Below, piece by piece: positions 1-6,152 of a DNA stretch of 7,098 nt. The position numbers and the translations under genes were made by a program. The stretch comes from Tannerella sp. GTDB taxonomy: Bacteria; Bacteroidota; Bacteroidia; Bacteroidales; Tannerellaceae. The DNA lies in contig JAITHS010000235.1 in the NCBI GenBank assembly GCA_031279875.1, forward strand, positions 1 to 7,098, given 5' to 3'. The notes beneath the pieces were generated by a model, which saw only the letters and a list, made by a program, of their open reading frames with translations, was not told the DNA's origin and did no database searches. The stretch's first letter is position 1, and the number at the start of each line of letters is the position of its first letter.

Positions 1-21
1 GGTTTCCTGTCGCGTCGGCTA

Positions 22-90
22 TCAACGTTTAAGTTGATTTTGCAATTTTTTGTCGAAAGTGAATATTGCGTTAGTGTCTAATATTACCAT
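22..90 (-). pseudogene. Remnant of a PIN-domain (VapC-like) toxin, internally deleted
   Basis: Reading leftward from an ATG at 90-88, a 22-codon frame ends at a TGA (24-22), followed directly by TAG. It begins MVILDTNAI, the classic start of a PIN ribonuclease, with the first metal-binding Asp in the DTN motif. After one or two residues it carries TFDKKL and a short basic tail, which resembles the C-terminal end of PIN domains (last acidic site, T-x-D). PIN toxins usually have about 130 residues, so roughly 110 central codons, including the middle acidic residues, are missing, and the two ends are joined in frame. The ATG overlaps the 3' end of the antitoxin gene by 20 bases, the arrangement expected for a toxin translated after its antitoxin. 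The peptide cannot fold as a nuclease. The motifs are seen directly; the deletion is inferred. A chance short frame is possible, but both motifs appearing in the right order beside this antitoxin makes that unlikely. Confidence 0.7.
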
Positions 91-316
91 ACTTTTCTTC
101 AACATTATTAGCCCATGCCGATTTCTCCAGTTTTACAAGGTCGGGATTTGCATACTCTTTCAGTCTTCCTTTCATACTTTTGAACGACTCGGTTTCATGT
201 GAAGGTTGCGAAACAGGTAAAATAATTACCTCCACCACAGCATTATGCGATGCCCAAGGCAAGTCAATTATCGGCGACAACATTCCTGCGGTCATGATTT
301 TTCTTACAACTTTCAT
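71..316 (-). CDS. Small antitoxin of a PIN-type toxin-antitoxin pair (81 aa)
   Basis: This is an 81-residue protein. The N-terminal half (about residues 1-36) has the pattern of Bacteroidota antitoxins: a short basic start, then SPIIDLPW and VVEVIILPV. The C-terminal half (about 47-78) has the SMKGRLKEYANP / LEKSAW / EKYGNI signature, which I recognise from small proteins encoded just upstream of PIN toxins. In such pairs the C-terminal helices usually wrap the toxin and block its active site, and the N-terminal part dimerises and may bind the operator; that is family-level inference here. The ATG at 316-314 lies about 24 bases downstream of a TACCTTTG promoter box. The gene is divergent from dut. 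The toxin frame overlapping its 3' end is reduced to a remnant, so this is probably an orphan antitoxin. It might still neutralise a related toxin elsewhere, or simply be decaying. The name rests on motif memory, not on a search. Confidence 0.7.
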   Translation of the reverse strand: MKVVRKIMTAGMLSPIIDLPWASHNAVVEVIILPVSQPSHETESFKSMKGRLKEYANPDLVKLEKSAWANNVEEKYGNIRH

Positions 317-339
317 AGTTTTTTACTTTAATAACATGG

Positions 340-347
340 CAAAGGTA
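340..347 (-). promoter_or_regulatory. Bacteroidota-type -7 box (TACCTTTG) for the antitoxin gene
   Basis: Read on the minus strand, 347-340 is TACCTTTG, a perfect match to the Bacteroidota -7 consensus TAnnTTTG. It lies about 24 bases upstream of the antitoxin ATG, which leaves a leader of roughly 15-20 bases. I see no clear -33 TTTG element at the expected distance; the upstream DNA is A/T-rich instead. Confidence 0.5.
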
Positions 348-399
348 AGTATTTTTTTGAATTATGATAGTATTTCAAGAAAAAATTCAAAATTTTATG

Positions 400-407
400 T
401 ATCTTTG
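400..407 (+). promoter_or_regulatory. Bacteroidota-type -7 box (TATCTTTG) for the dut unit
   Basis: TATCTTTG matches the TAnnTTTG consensus exactly and lies 28 bases before the dut ATG, giving a predicted leader of about 20 bases. The stretch upstream (roughly 351-399) is very A/T-rich and could act as an UP-like element. No good -33 TTTG is visible. TATGTAT at 396-402 and ATACATA at 415-421 form an inverted pair around the expected transcription start, so a regulator could bind here; that is speculative. The four downstream genes probably share this promoter because no other box is obvious between them. Confidence 0.55.
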
Positions 408-435
408 CACCCAAATACATACTAAAAATTAGGAC

Positions 436-870
436 ATGAAAGTTCAGATAGTCAACAAATCGCATCACCCGTTGCCTGCTTACGCTACGGCGCTGTCGGC
501 AGGAATGGATATACGAGCCAACCTCGAAACGCCTGTTATAATCAAGCCTTTGGAACGTTGTCTTATCCCTACGGGGCTTTACATCTCGCTTCCCGAAGGC
601 TACGAAGCACAGATGCGGCCGCGCAGCGGGTTGGCGCTCAAACACGGCGTTACTCTGCTCAATACTCCCGGCACTATCGACGCCGATTATCGAGGCGAGA
701 TCGGCATCATTCTTATCAATCTGTCGGCCGAGCCGTTTACCGTCAACGACGGCGAACGTATCTGTCAGATGGTCATCACAACACACGCCAAAACAGAATG
801 GCTGCAACAAGATACGCTCAACGAAACGGAACGCGGAGCAGGAGGGTTCGGACATACGGGACGGCAATAG
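436..870 (+). CDS. dut: dUTP diphosphatase (dUTPase)
   Basis: The enzyme hydrolyses dUTP to dUMP and pyrophosphate in the cytoplasm. This keeps uracil out of DNA and feeds thymidylate synthesis. All five motifs of the trimeric dUTPase family are present in order: AGMDIRA (residues 22-28), PRSGLA (62-67), GTIDADYRG (79-87), GERICQMVI (106-114) and the flexible C-terminal P-loop-like arm [10 protein letters not shown] (133-142). Asp82 in motif III is the expected catalytic base position, and Tyr85 the residue that excludes ribose. At 144 residues the length is typical. The ATG at 436 follows a TATCTTTG promoter box, and homologues start just before a similar short beta strand, so the start is sound. 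It is the first gene of a tight plus-strand unit; the next gene begins 14 bases after the stop. Nothing suggests inactivation. The opposite strand holds a longer open frame that is a shadow. Confidence 0.97.
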   Translation: MKVQIVNKSHHPLPAYATALSAGMDIRANLETPVIIKPLERCLIPTGLYISLPEGYEAQMRPRSGLALKHGVTLLNTPGTIDADYRGEIGIILINLSAEPFTVNDGERICQMVITTHAKTEWLQQDTLNETERGAGGFGHTGRQ

Positions 871-883
871 TTTATTATTTTTT

Positions 884-2626
884 ATGAATTATATAAGGAC
901 GGTTTTTTTAATTATATACCTGATATGCAGCACAATAAAAATGGAAGCACAGGATATTGGAGACGATGCCGAAGCGCTTCGACGCAAATTTGATTACTTC
1001 TTTTATGAAGGTATCAAACTTAAGAACGCCGACAAGGCAGACGCCGCTTTCGACATGTTCAGGCATTGTTTGGAGATAGATTCGACCTCTTCGGCGGCCC
1101 TGTTTGAATTGTCGGAGTATTATCTCGAACTCGACCGTATTGATACTACAATTGAGATAATCCGCAAGTGCATCGAATATTCTCCTCAAAACGCCGAATA
1201 TCACAATATTCTGGCAAGATTGCTGTTGGATGCCGAAATGTACGGTGAAGCAGCCGAAGAATATGAAGCTCTCGTTAAGGCACATCCCGACAAAATCGAA
1301 CTCAAAATGCTTCTCGCAGAGGCATATACGCGGTCGGGCGCCAACGACAAGGCAATAGTAATTTTAGACGATATTGAAAACATCATAGGCATGCACGAAA
1401 CGCTATCGAAAGAAAAATTCCTCCTCTACATGGCTATCGACGAAAAAGAAAAGGCTGTCGATGAGTGGAAAAAACTTGCCGACAAGTTTCCAGAACCTCG
1501 CTATAAGGTGATTATCGGAGATTTATATCTCAATCAAAACGATTACGACAAAGCGCTATCGTTCTACCGGCAAGCTTTTAACATCGACCCCGAAACGCCT
1601 TATTATCCCGTTGCAATGGCTAATTATTTTGAGAAAACAGGTCATGCCGATTCGGCTAAAATGCAGATACGCAATGCTTTAATAAATGCCAAGTTGGATA
1701 CCGACACTAAATTGTCGATACTTGCCCGATACGTCATTAGGTTGCAACAATCCGAAAGAGACATCGAAAGCGCTGATACTCTGTTTCATACTTTGCTTGA
1801 CAGTCATCCCGAAGAATCGCGTCTCAAAATTGCATACGGCGATTTTCTTGCCGAACAAGGCAAATATGACGAGGCATGGTTTCAGTTTCAATTAGTAACC
1901 GAAACAGAACCCGAAAACCGTATCGCCCATAAGCAGTTGCTGCGTTTGTCGCTCATATCACGCGAACCCGACAAATTGATGACCGTCTGTATCAAAGCCA
2001 AAGAACTGTTTCCCGACGATTACGAGTATCCGTTTTATCTCGGCATCGCCTACTCGCAAAAAAACGATTACGACACAGCATTAGAGATATATCTCAACGC
2101 TATTCCGCAAATACCTCCCGAAAATAAAATCCTTATATCGGAGTTTTACGGACAGGTCGGCGACCTTTTTTTTAGAAAAAAAGAGACCGATAAGGCTTTT
2201 GAATCTTATGAAACAGCGCTGACAATGAACGATAAAAACATCTCCGTCCTCAACAATTACGCCTATTATCTGTCGCTCCTCAAACGCGACCTGACAAAAG
2301 CCGAGCGGATGAGCGCCGTATGTATCAAAACAGAACCCGATAATGCCACATACATAGATACTTATGCGTGGATATTTTTTGTGCAGGGCAATTATTCGTT
2401 ATCTAAAATTTATATCGAGATGGCAATCTCAAAAGACCATAACGGCAGCGCAGAACTGCTTGACCATTACGGAGATATACTCTTTCTGTCGGGAGATAAA
2501 GATAAGGCTGTCGAACAGTGGCAAAAAGCCAAAACAGCAGGCAAAAAAAGCGCTACATTAGACCGCAAAATCAACGACAAATCATATTACGAAGAAACAG
2601 AAGACGAACTTTTTGACGAACAATAA
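884..2626 (+). CDS. Secreted tetratricopeptide-repeat (TPR) protein, 580 aa
   Basis: An N-terminal hydrophobic stretch (about residues 4-18) ending in MEAQ looks like a signal peptide cleaved before Gln23, so the mature protein should be periplasmic or attached to the outer membrane. The rest is almost entirely helical TPR units. The clearest lie at about 38-67, 70-102, 104-136, 207-239, 313-346, 384-412, 421-453, 454-487 and 525-550, with recurring patterns such as DYDKALSFYRQAFNIDP and DKAVEQWQKAK. The last ten residues are strongly acidic. TPR arrays bind other proteins; no catalytic domain is visible. In Bacteroidota this gene is commonly found between dut and a DUF4292 gene, which suggests a conserved envelope role, but I cannot name a function. 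The stop codon shares one base with the next start (TAATG), implying coupling. A cytoplasmic form starting at Met20 (position 941) is conceivable but less likely. Cys15 does not sit in a lipobox. Confidence 0.9.
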   Translation: MNYIRTVFLIIYLICSTIKMEAQDIGDDAEALRRKFDYFFYEGIKLKNADKADAAFDMFRHCLEIDSTSSAALFELSEYYLELDRIDTTIEIIRKCIEYSPQNAEYHNILARLLLDAEMYGEAAEEYEALVKAHPDKIELKMLLAEAYTRSGANDKAIVILDDIENIIGMHETLSKEKFLLYMAIDEKEKAVDEWKKLADKFPEPRYKVIIGDLYLNQNDYDKALSFYRQAFNIDPETPYYPVAMANYFEKTGHADSAKMQIRNALINAKLDTDTKLSILARYVIRLQQSERDIESADTLFHTLLDSHPEESRLKIAYGDFLAEQGKYDEAWFQFQLVTETEPENRIAHKQLLRLSLISREPDKLMTVCIKAKELFPDDYEYPFYLGIAYSQKNDYDTALEIYLNAIPQIPPENKILISEFYGQVGDLFFRKKETDKAFESYETALTMNDKNISVLNNYAYYLSLLKRDLTKAERMSAVCIKTEPDNATYIDTYAWIFFVQGNYSLSKIYIEMAISKDHNGSAELLDHYGDILFLSGDKDKAVEQWQKAKTAGKKSATLDRKINDKSYYEETEDELFDEQ

Positions 2627-3234
2627 TGCAAATAAAGATGAAACAGGCAAATAACATATTGAAAATGACCGTATTTCTGACCCTTGCGCTGGCTTTAACC
2701 ACATGCAAAACGTCGGAAAAAGGCCTTGCGTCCGGTAAAATGCCGAACATCAACACGTTATCTTCGCGCGTAAAAGTCGATATTTCAAGCGATGAGCAAA
2801 CATTCTCAACCAAAGGGCAACTGAAAATGCTTGCTAATGAAGTGATACACATCTCTTTACAGCCGTTTACGGGCTTTGAAGCAGGACGCATCGAACTGAC
2901 GCCCGACAGCATCACGGTTATCAACCGTATCAACAAACAGTACGCAAAAGACAGTTACAAGACAGCATTAAACAACAAATTTAACTTCTCGAAAGTGCAA
3001 TCCGTGCTGACAAAAAATATCATCGACGGCAATTATGAAAACTTAACACTGATAGACGGTTTTTCGCCGTCGTCAGCCATACCAGAAGCCACTGTAAATA
3101 AGAAGTTTACCGTAAAATTGACATTTCTTTCGCCCGAAATAAATGTGCCTGTTAAAAACGATTTTGTTATCCCTAAGGGGTATGAGAAAATAAGCACAAA
3201 TGAAATAAAAAAACAATTATTCGGAAGATTATGA
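2626..3234 (+). CDS. DUF4292-family lipoprotein, unusually short (202 aa)
   Basis: The hydrophobic N-terminus ends in ALTTC, so Cys27 is the likely lipid-attachment site. Thr at -1 is atypical for the strict lipobox but tolerated in Bacteroidota. The core matches DUF4292: TKGQLKML (62-69), ISLQPFTGFEAGRIELTPDS (76-95), then INRINKQY (99-106), with a C-terminal FVIPKGYEKI (180-189). From memory, this family is related to the LolA/LolB lipoprotein carriers, so a role in lipoprotein or lipid handling at the outer membrane is possible; that is inference. Family members I recall have about 250-290 residues. Here the part after SKVQSVLTKNI (123-132) leads almost directly into the C-terminal strands, as if about 50 residues were absent. 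The reading frame is otherwise clean. Start: ATG at 2626 overlaps the preceding stop by one base; ATG at 2638 is an alternative that keeps the signal. The 3' end overlaps the next gene by 4 bases (ATGA). Confidence 0.85.
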   Translation: MQIKMKQANNILKMTVFLTLALALTTCKTSEKGLASGKMPNINTLSSRVKVDISSDEQTFSTKGQLKMLANEVIHISLQPFTGFEAGRIELTPDSITVINRINKQYAKDSYKTALNNKFNFSKVQSVLTKNIIDGNYENLTLIDGFSPSSAIPEATVNKKFTVKLTFLSPEINVPVKNDFVIPKGYEKISTNEIKKQLFGRL

Positions 3235-4433
3235 GAGAGTTACTGTTAGTCATATTGTTTTTCGGTGCAGCGACGCTAAAAGGTATCGCTCAAATCGACA
3301 GTACGGCACAACAGCCGCAAAGAAACGCCGTTAACGTATCAGACCTTGAAAAACAACGCGACATAATGCTCAAAGATATTGAGATGACAACTACGCTGCT
3401 CAAAGAAACCGACGCCTCAGCTCAAAATTCCCTTAACAGGCTTAACCTCCTGACGCAACAACTCGCCGCCAGACGCAATTTTATCGCCCTTTTGAGCGGT
3501 GAAATTGCAACTCTGAACAAAAAAATCGACGCTATAACAAAGGAAATAAGCGTTTTGGAAGACGACCTCGTCAAGATTAAAGAAAACTACGCCCGTTCGA
3601 TGCAAAGTCAACAACACGAACATCGCACTGCGCAATACAAAATGCTGCTCATTCTGTCGGCAGAAAATCTTACACAATCATACCGCCGTATGCGCTATCT
3701 GCGCGAATATTCCGACTGGCAAAAGATTGAAGCAGAACGTATTATGAACAAACAGGCAGATATTGTAAACCGTAAAGCGGAACTCGAAAAAACTCTCAAA
3801 GACAAACAACGCCTCTATGCGCAACGCGAAGATGAAGGCAAAAATCTGTTTAACGAAGAAAAACAACAGAAAAACATCGTCGGCGACATCAAAAAGAAAC
3901 AGAAAATGCTGCTCGCACAATTGCGCCAAAAACGCGCCGAAGCTGCCGCGCTCAACAATCGTATCGACGCTTTCGTTACCGAAGACATCAAAACAACCGA
4001 TACGGAACTTAACCTGTCAAACGATTTTTCGGAAAACAAAGGTATGCTACCCTACCCATTAAACGGCTCATACAAAGTCGTTTCCTCTTTCGGCGAACAT
4101 CAACATCAGGAACTGGCTAACATACGTACCAACAACAACGGTATCGACATCCAAACGACCGCCGGCGTTCAGGCGGTAACCATCTTCAACGGCGTCGTAA
4201 CGAGAGTATTCCCGCTTCCCGGCTTCAACAACAACGTAATCATACGACACGGTAACTATATATCCGTTTACAGCAATTTGAGCAAGGTCTTTGTAAAAGC
4301 CGGCGACAAAGTTGCAATCCGACAACCATTAGGCGAAATATATACCGACGCCGAAAAAGGTAATGAAACAATCCTCCACTTCGAACTGCGCAAAGAACGC
4401 ACCAAACTCAATCCGCAACAATGGCTTCGTTAA
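3231..4433 (+). CDS. EnvC-like murein hydrolase activator: coiled coil plus degenerate LytM (M23) domain
   Basis: Residues 1-20 form a signal peptide ending GIA before Gln21, so the protein acts in the periplasm. Residues about 35-250 are a long, charged coiled coil with few Gly or Pro. Residues about 272-400 form a LytM/M23 domain (SSFGEHQHQELANIRTNNNG, then GIDIQTTAG, VIIRHGNYISVYSNL, LHFELRKE, LNPQQWL). Against active LytM enzymes only Asp306 and His383 remain. The first zinc His is Asn302, the His of the Y-x-H motif is Asn349, and the first His of HxH is Ile381. Metal-dependent peptidase activity is therefore unlikely. By analogy with E. coli EnvC, it should bind and activate an N-acetylmuramoyl-L-alanine amidase during division. 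Length (400 aa) and order of domains match Bacteroidota EnvC-like proteins. The ATG overlaps the previous stop by 4 bases, so translation is probably coupled. The partner amidase and any FtsEX-like recruiter are not in this window. Confidence 0.92.
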   Translation: MRELLLVILFFGAATLKGIAQIDSTAQQPQRNAVNVSDLEKQRDIMLKDIEMTTTLLKETDASAQNSLNRLNLLTQQLAARRNFIALLSGEIATLNKKIDAITKEISVLEDDLVKIKENYARSMQSQQHEHRTAQYKMLLILSAENLTQSYRRMRYLREYSDWQKIEAERIMNKQADIVNRKAELEKTLKDKQRLYAQREDEGKNLFNEEKQQKNIVGDIKKKQKMLLAQLRQKRAEAAALNNRIDAFVTEDIKTTDTELNLSNDFSENKGMLPYPLNGSYKVVSSFGEHQHQELANIRTNNNGIDIQTTAGVQAVTIFNGVVTRVFPLPGFNNNVIIRHGNYISVYSNLSKVFVKAGDKVAIRQPLGEIYTDAEKGNETILHFELRKERTKLNPQQWLR

Positions 4434-4461
4434 TTAAGAATTAAGAATTAAAAATTAAAAA
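4434..4461 (+). repeat. Four tandem TTAARAA heptamers between two genes
   Basis: Immediately after the EnvC-like stop codon there are four perfect head-to-tail 7-mers: TTAAGAA (4434-4440), TTAAGAA (4441-4447), TTAAAAA (4448-4454) and TTAAAAA (4455-4461). TTTTCAAG then leads into the next ATG at 4470. The array fills 28 of 36 intergenic bases, so it occupies the leader or promoter region of the acyl-CoA synthetase gene. No TAnnTTTG box is visible nearby. Copy-number slippage could change spacing upstream of the start; this is inferred, not shown. A/T-rich TTAAAAATT-type spacers are common in Bacteroidales. Confidence 0.8.
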
Positions 4462-4469
4462 TTTTCAAG

Positions 4470-6134
4470 ATGATAAAAGAGAATTTGATTGAAAAATACG
4501 CGCAAAGTTTCAGAGACAACTGGGAGTTGCCGTCTTTGACTGATTATCAGGGTGTTACGTCCTATACTTTTGGCGGCGTTGCCGATGAGATAGCCCGTTT
4601 ACATCTCGTTTTCGAGTATTTTGATGTCCGTCAGGGTGACAAAATAGCGCTTACCGGCAAAGATTGCGCTCGCTGGGGGGTGGCTTATATGGCTGTGATT
4701 ACCTACGGAGCAGTTGTTGTACCGATATTGCAGGATTTTAATCCTAATGATATTCAGCATATTGTCAATCATTCGGAATCCAAATTCCTGATTGTCAGCC
4801 AAAAAATATGGGAAATCCTTGATGTCGATTCTTTGAGCGGTGTGTCGGCTGTGCTGTCATTGAAAGATTTTTCGTGCCTTTATTGTCGGGAAAGGTATAA
4901 ATATGATGACTATCAGGCTGTTGTAAACAAACGCTATGTCGAACTTTATCCTGACGGTTTCGGTAAAGAAAACATCAAATATCCTGATATTCCGAATGAT
5001 ACGTTGATTGAAATAAATTATACATCCGGTACGACAGGTTTTTCCAAGGGTGTGATGTTGACGGCAAACAATCTGGCGGGCAATGTAACGTATGCCGAAA
5101 CACTCAATCTGATGTTTAGAGGAGATACGGAACTGTGTTTTTTGCCGCTGGCACATGCTTACAGTTGCGCTTTCAACCTGTTGGTTCCTATGGCGACGGG
5201 AGCGCATGTATATATTCTGGGCAAGATGCCGACGCCGAAAATCCTTTTGCAGGCTTTTGCCGACGTTAAACCGAACCTCATTATTACCGTGCCGCTGATA
5301 CTCGAAAAAGTATATAAGAAGATGATTTTGCCGCTACTCAACAAACGGGCGATGAAACTTGCGCTTACCGTGCCGTATCTCGACCACCGGATTTATTCTT
5401 TCATCTGTAAGAAACTGACTGATGCTCTCGGAGGCAGATTTTGCGAAGTGATAGTTGGCGGAGCGCCAATGAATCAGGAAGTTACCGATTTTCTATGTAA
5501 AATAAAATTTCCGGTAACTATCGGCTACGGTATGACAGAGTGCGCCCCGCTGATAAGCTATTCTAATCATGCCGTCTTTGAGCCGCAATCGTGCGGTCAT
5601 ATCCTCAAAGAGATAATGGATGTACGCATCGAATCCGAAAACCCGTATGAAGTTGCGGGCGAAATACAAGTGCGCGGCGAAAACGTTATGCTCGGATATT
5701 ACAAAAACGAAGAATCTACACGTCAGTCATTTACCGAAGACGGCTGGCTTAAAACCGGCGACCTCGGCACTATCGACAGCGAGAAACGTATCTATATACG
5801 CGGTCGCAACAAAACGATGATTTTGTCTTCCAACGGACAGAATATCTATCCCGAAGAATTGGAATCCAAACTCAACAATATGCCTTTTGTACATGAAAGC
5901 CTTGTGATAGAGCGCAATGGCAAAATAGTGGCTTTGGTATATCCTGATTATGAGCAGGTTGACAGTATGGGTATCAGGCACGAAGAGTTATATCTTTTGA
6001 TGGAACAGAACTGCAAGGAAGTAAACCGCCTTTTAGCTCCCTACGAGCAGGTTTCGCGCATAGAACTGTATCCTACCGAGTTTGAAAAAACGCCTAAAAA
6101 GAGTATAAAAAGGTATCTTTATACGGGGTTTTGA
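4470..6134 (+). CDS. AMP-forming acyl-CoA synthetase (long-chain fatty acid-CoA ligase-like)
   Basis: This ANL-superfamily enzyme of 554 residues is expected to activate a carboxylic acid, probably a medium- or long-chain fatty acid, with ATP to an acyl-adenylate and then to acyl-CoA in the cytoplasm. Core motifs are clear: phosphate-binding YTSGTTGFSKG (184-194), IGYGMTE (351-357), GWLKTGD with the ribose-binding Asp (425-431), the hinge-containing RGRNKTMILSSNG (444-456) and NIYPEELE (458-465). There is no signal peptide. The C-terminal lysine motif reads TPKKSIKRYLY (541-551); aligned on the following Ile and Arg, the usual catalytic Lys position is Ser545, with Lys544 beside it. The length is normal for the shorter bacterial FadD-like clade. 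Substrate cannot be read from the sequence. The start at 4470 follows the heptamer array with no evident Shine-Dalgarno sequence, which is normal in this phylum. The gene is convergent with the next one, 18 bases away. Base use on the coding strand changes within the gene. Confidence 0.93.
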   Translation: MIKENLIEKYAQSFRDNWELPSLTDYQGVTSYTFGGVADEIARLHLVFEYFDVRQGDKIALTGKDCARWGVAYMAVITYGAVVVPILQDFNPNDIQHIVNHSESKFLIVSQKIWEILDVDSLSGVSAVLSLKDFSCLYCRERYKYDDYQAVVNKRYVELYPDGFGKENIKYPDIPNDTLIEINYTSGTTGFSKGVMLTANNLAGNVTYAETLNLMFRGDTELCFLPLAHAYSCAFNLLVPMATGAHVYILGKMPTPKILLQAFADVKPNLIITVPLILEKVYKKMILPLLNKRAMKLALTVPYLDHRIYSFICKKLTDALGGRFCEVIVGGAPMNQEVTDFLCKIKFPVTIGYGMTECAPLISYSNHAVFEPQSCGHILKEIMDVRIESENPYEVAGEIQVRGENVMLGYYKNEESTRQSFTEDGWLKTGDLGTIDSEKRIYIRGRNKTMILSSNGQNIYPEELESKLNNMPFVHESLVIERNGKIVALVYPDYEQVDSMGIRHEELYLLMEQNCKEVNRLLAPYEQVSRIELYPTEFEKTPKKSIKRYLYTGF

Positions 6135-6152
6135 AAATTCTTAATTGATTTA

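Noticed and set aside
180..425. Plus-strand frame of 81 codons opposite the antitoxin gene
   Set aside because: The minus-strand frame carries recognisable antitoxin patterns and a promoter box; the plus-strand frame has neither and runs into the dut promoter.
328..867. Long minus-strand open frame (179 codons) opposite dut
   Set aside because: It is antisense to a dUTPase gene with all five family motifs, has no recognisable domain, and would read through the dut promoter region.
558..887. Plus-strand frame of 109 codons inside dut
   Set aside because: It is an out-of-frame shadow with an Arg/Ser/Tyr-rich composition typical of a shifted reading frame.
884..952. TPR protein as a lipoprotein anchored at Cys15
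   Set aside because: The residues before Cys15 are Tyr-Leu-Ile, which do not form a lipobox; cleavage before Gln23 fits better.
2571..2936. Minus-strand 121-codon frame across the TPR/DUF4292 junction
   Set aside because: It is antisense to two supported genes and matches nothing I recognise.
6135..6152. Bidirectional terminator between the convergent genes
   Set aside because: The 18-bp gap is A/T-rich but has no G/C stem able to form an intrinsic terminator hairpin.
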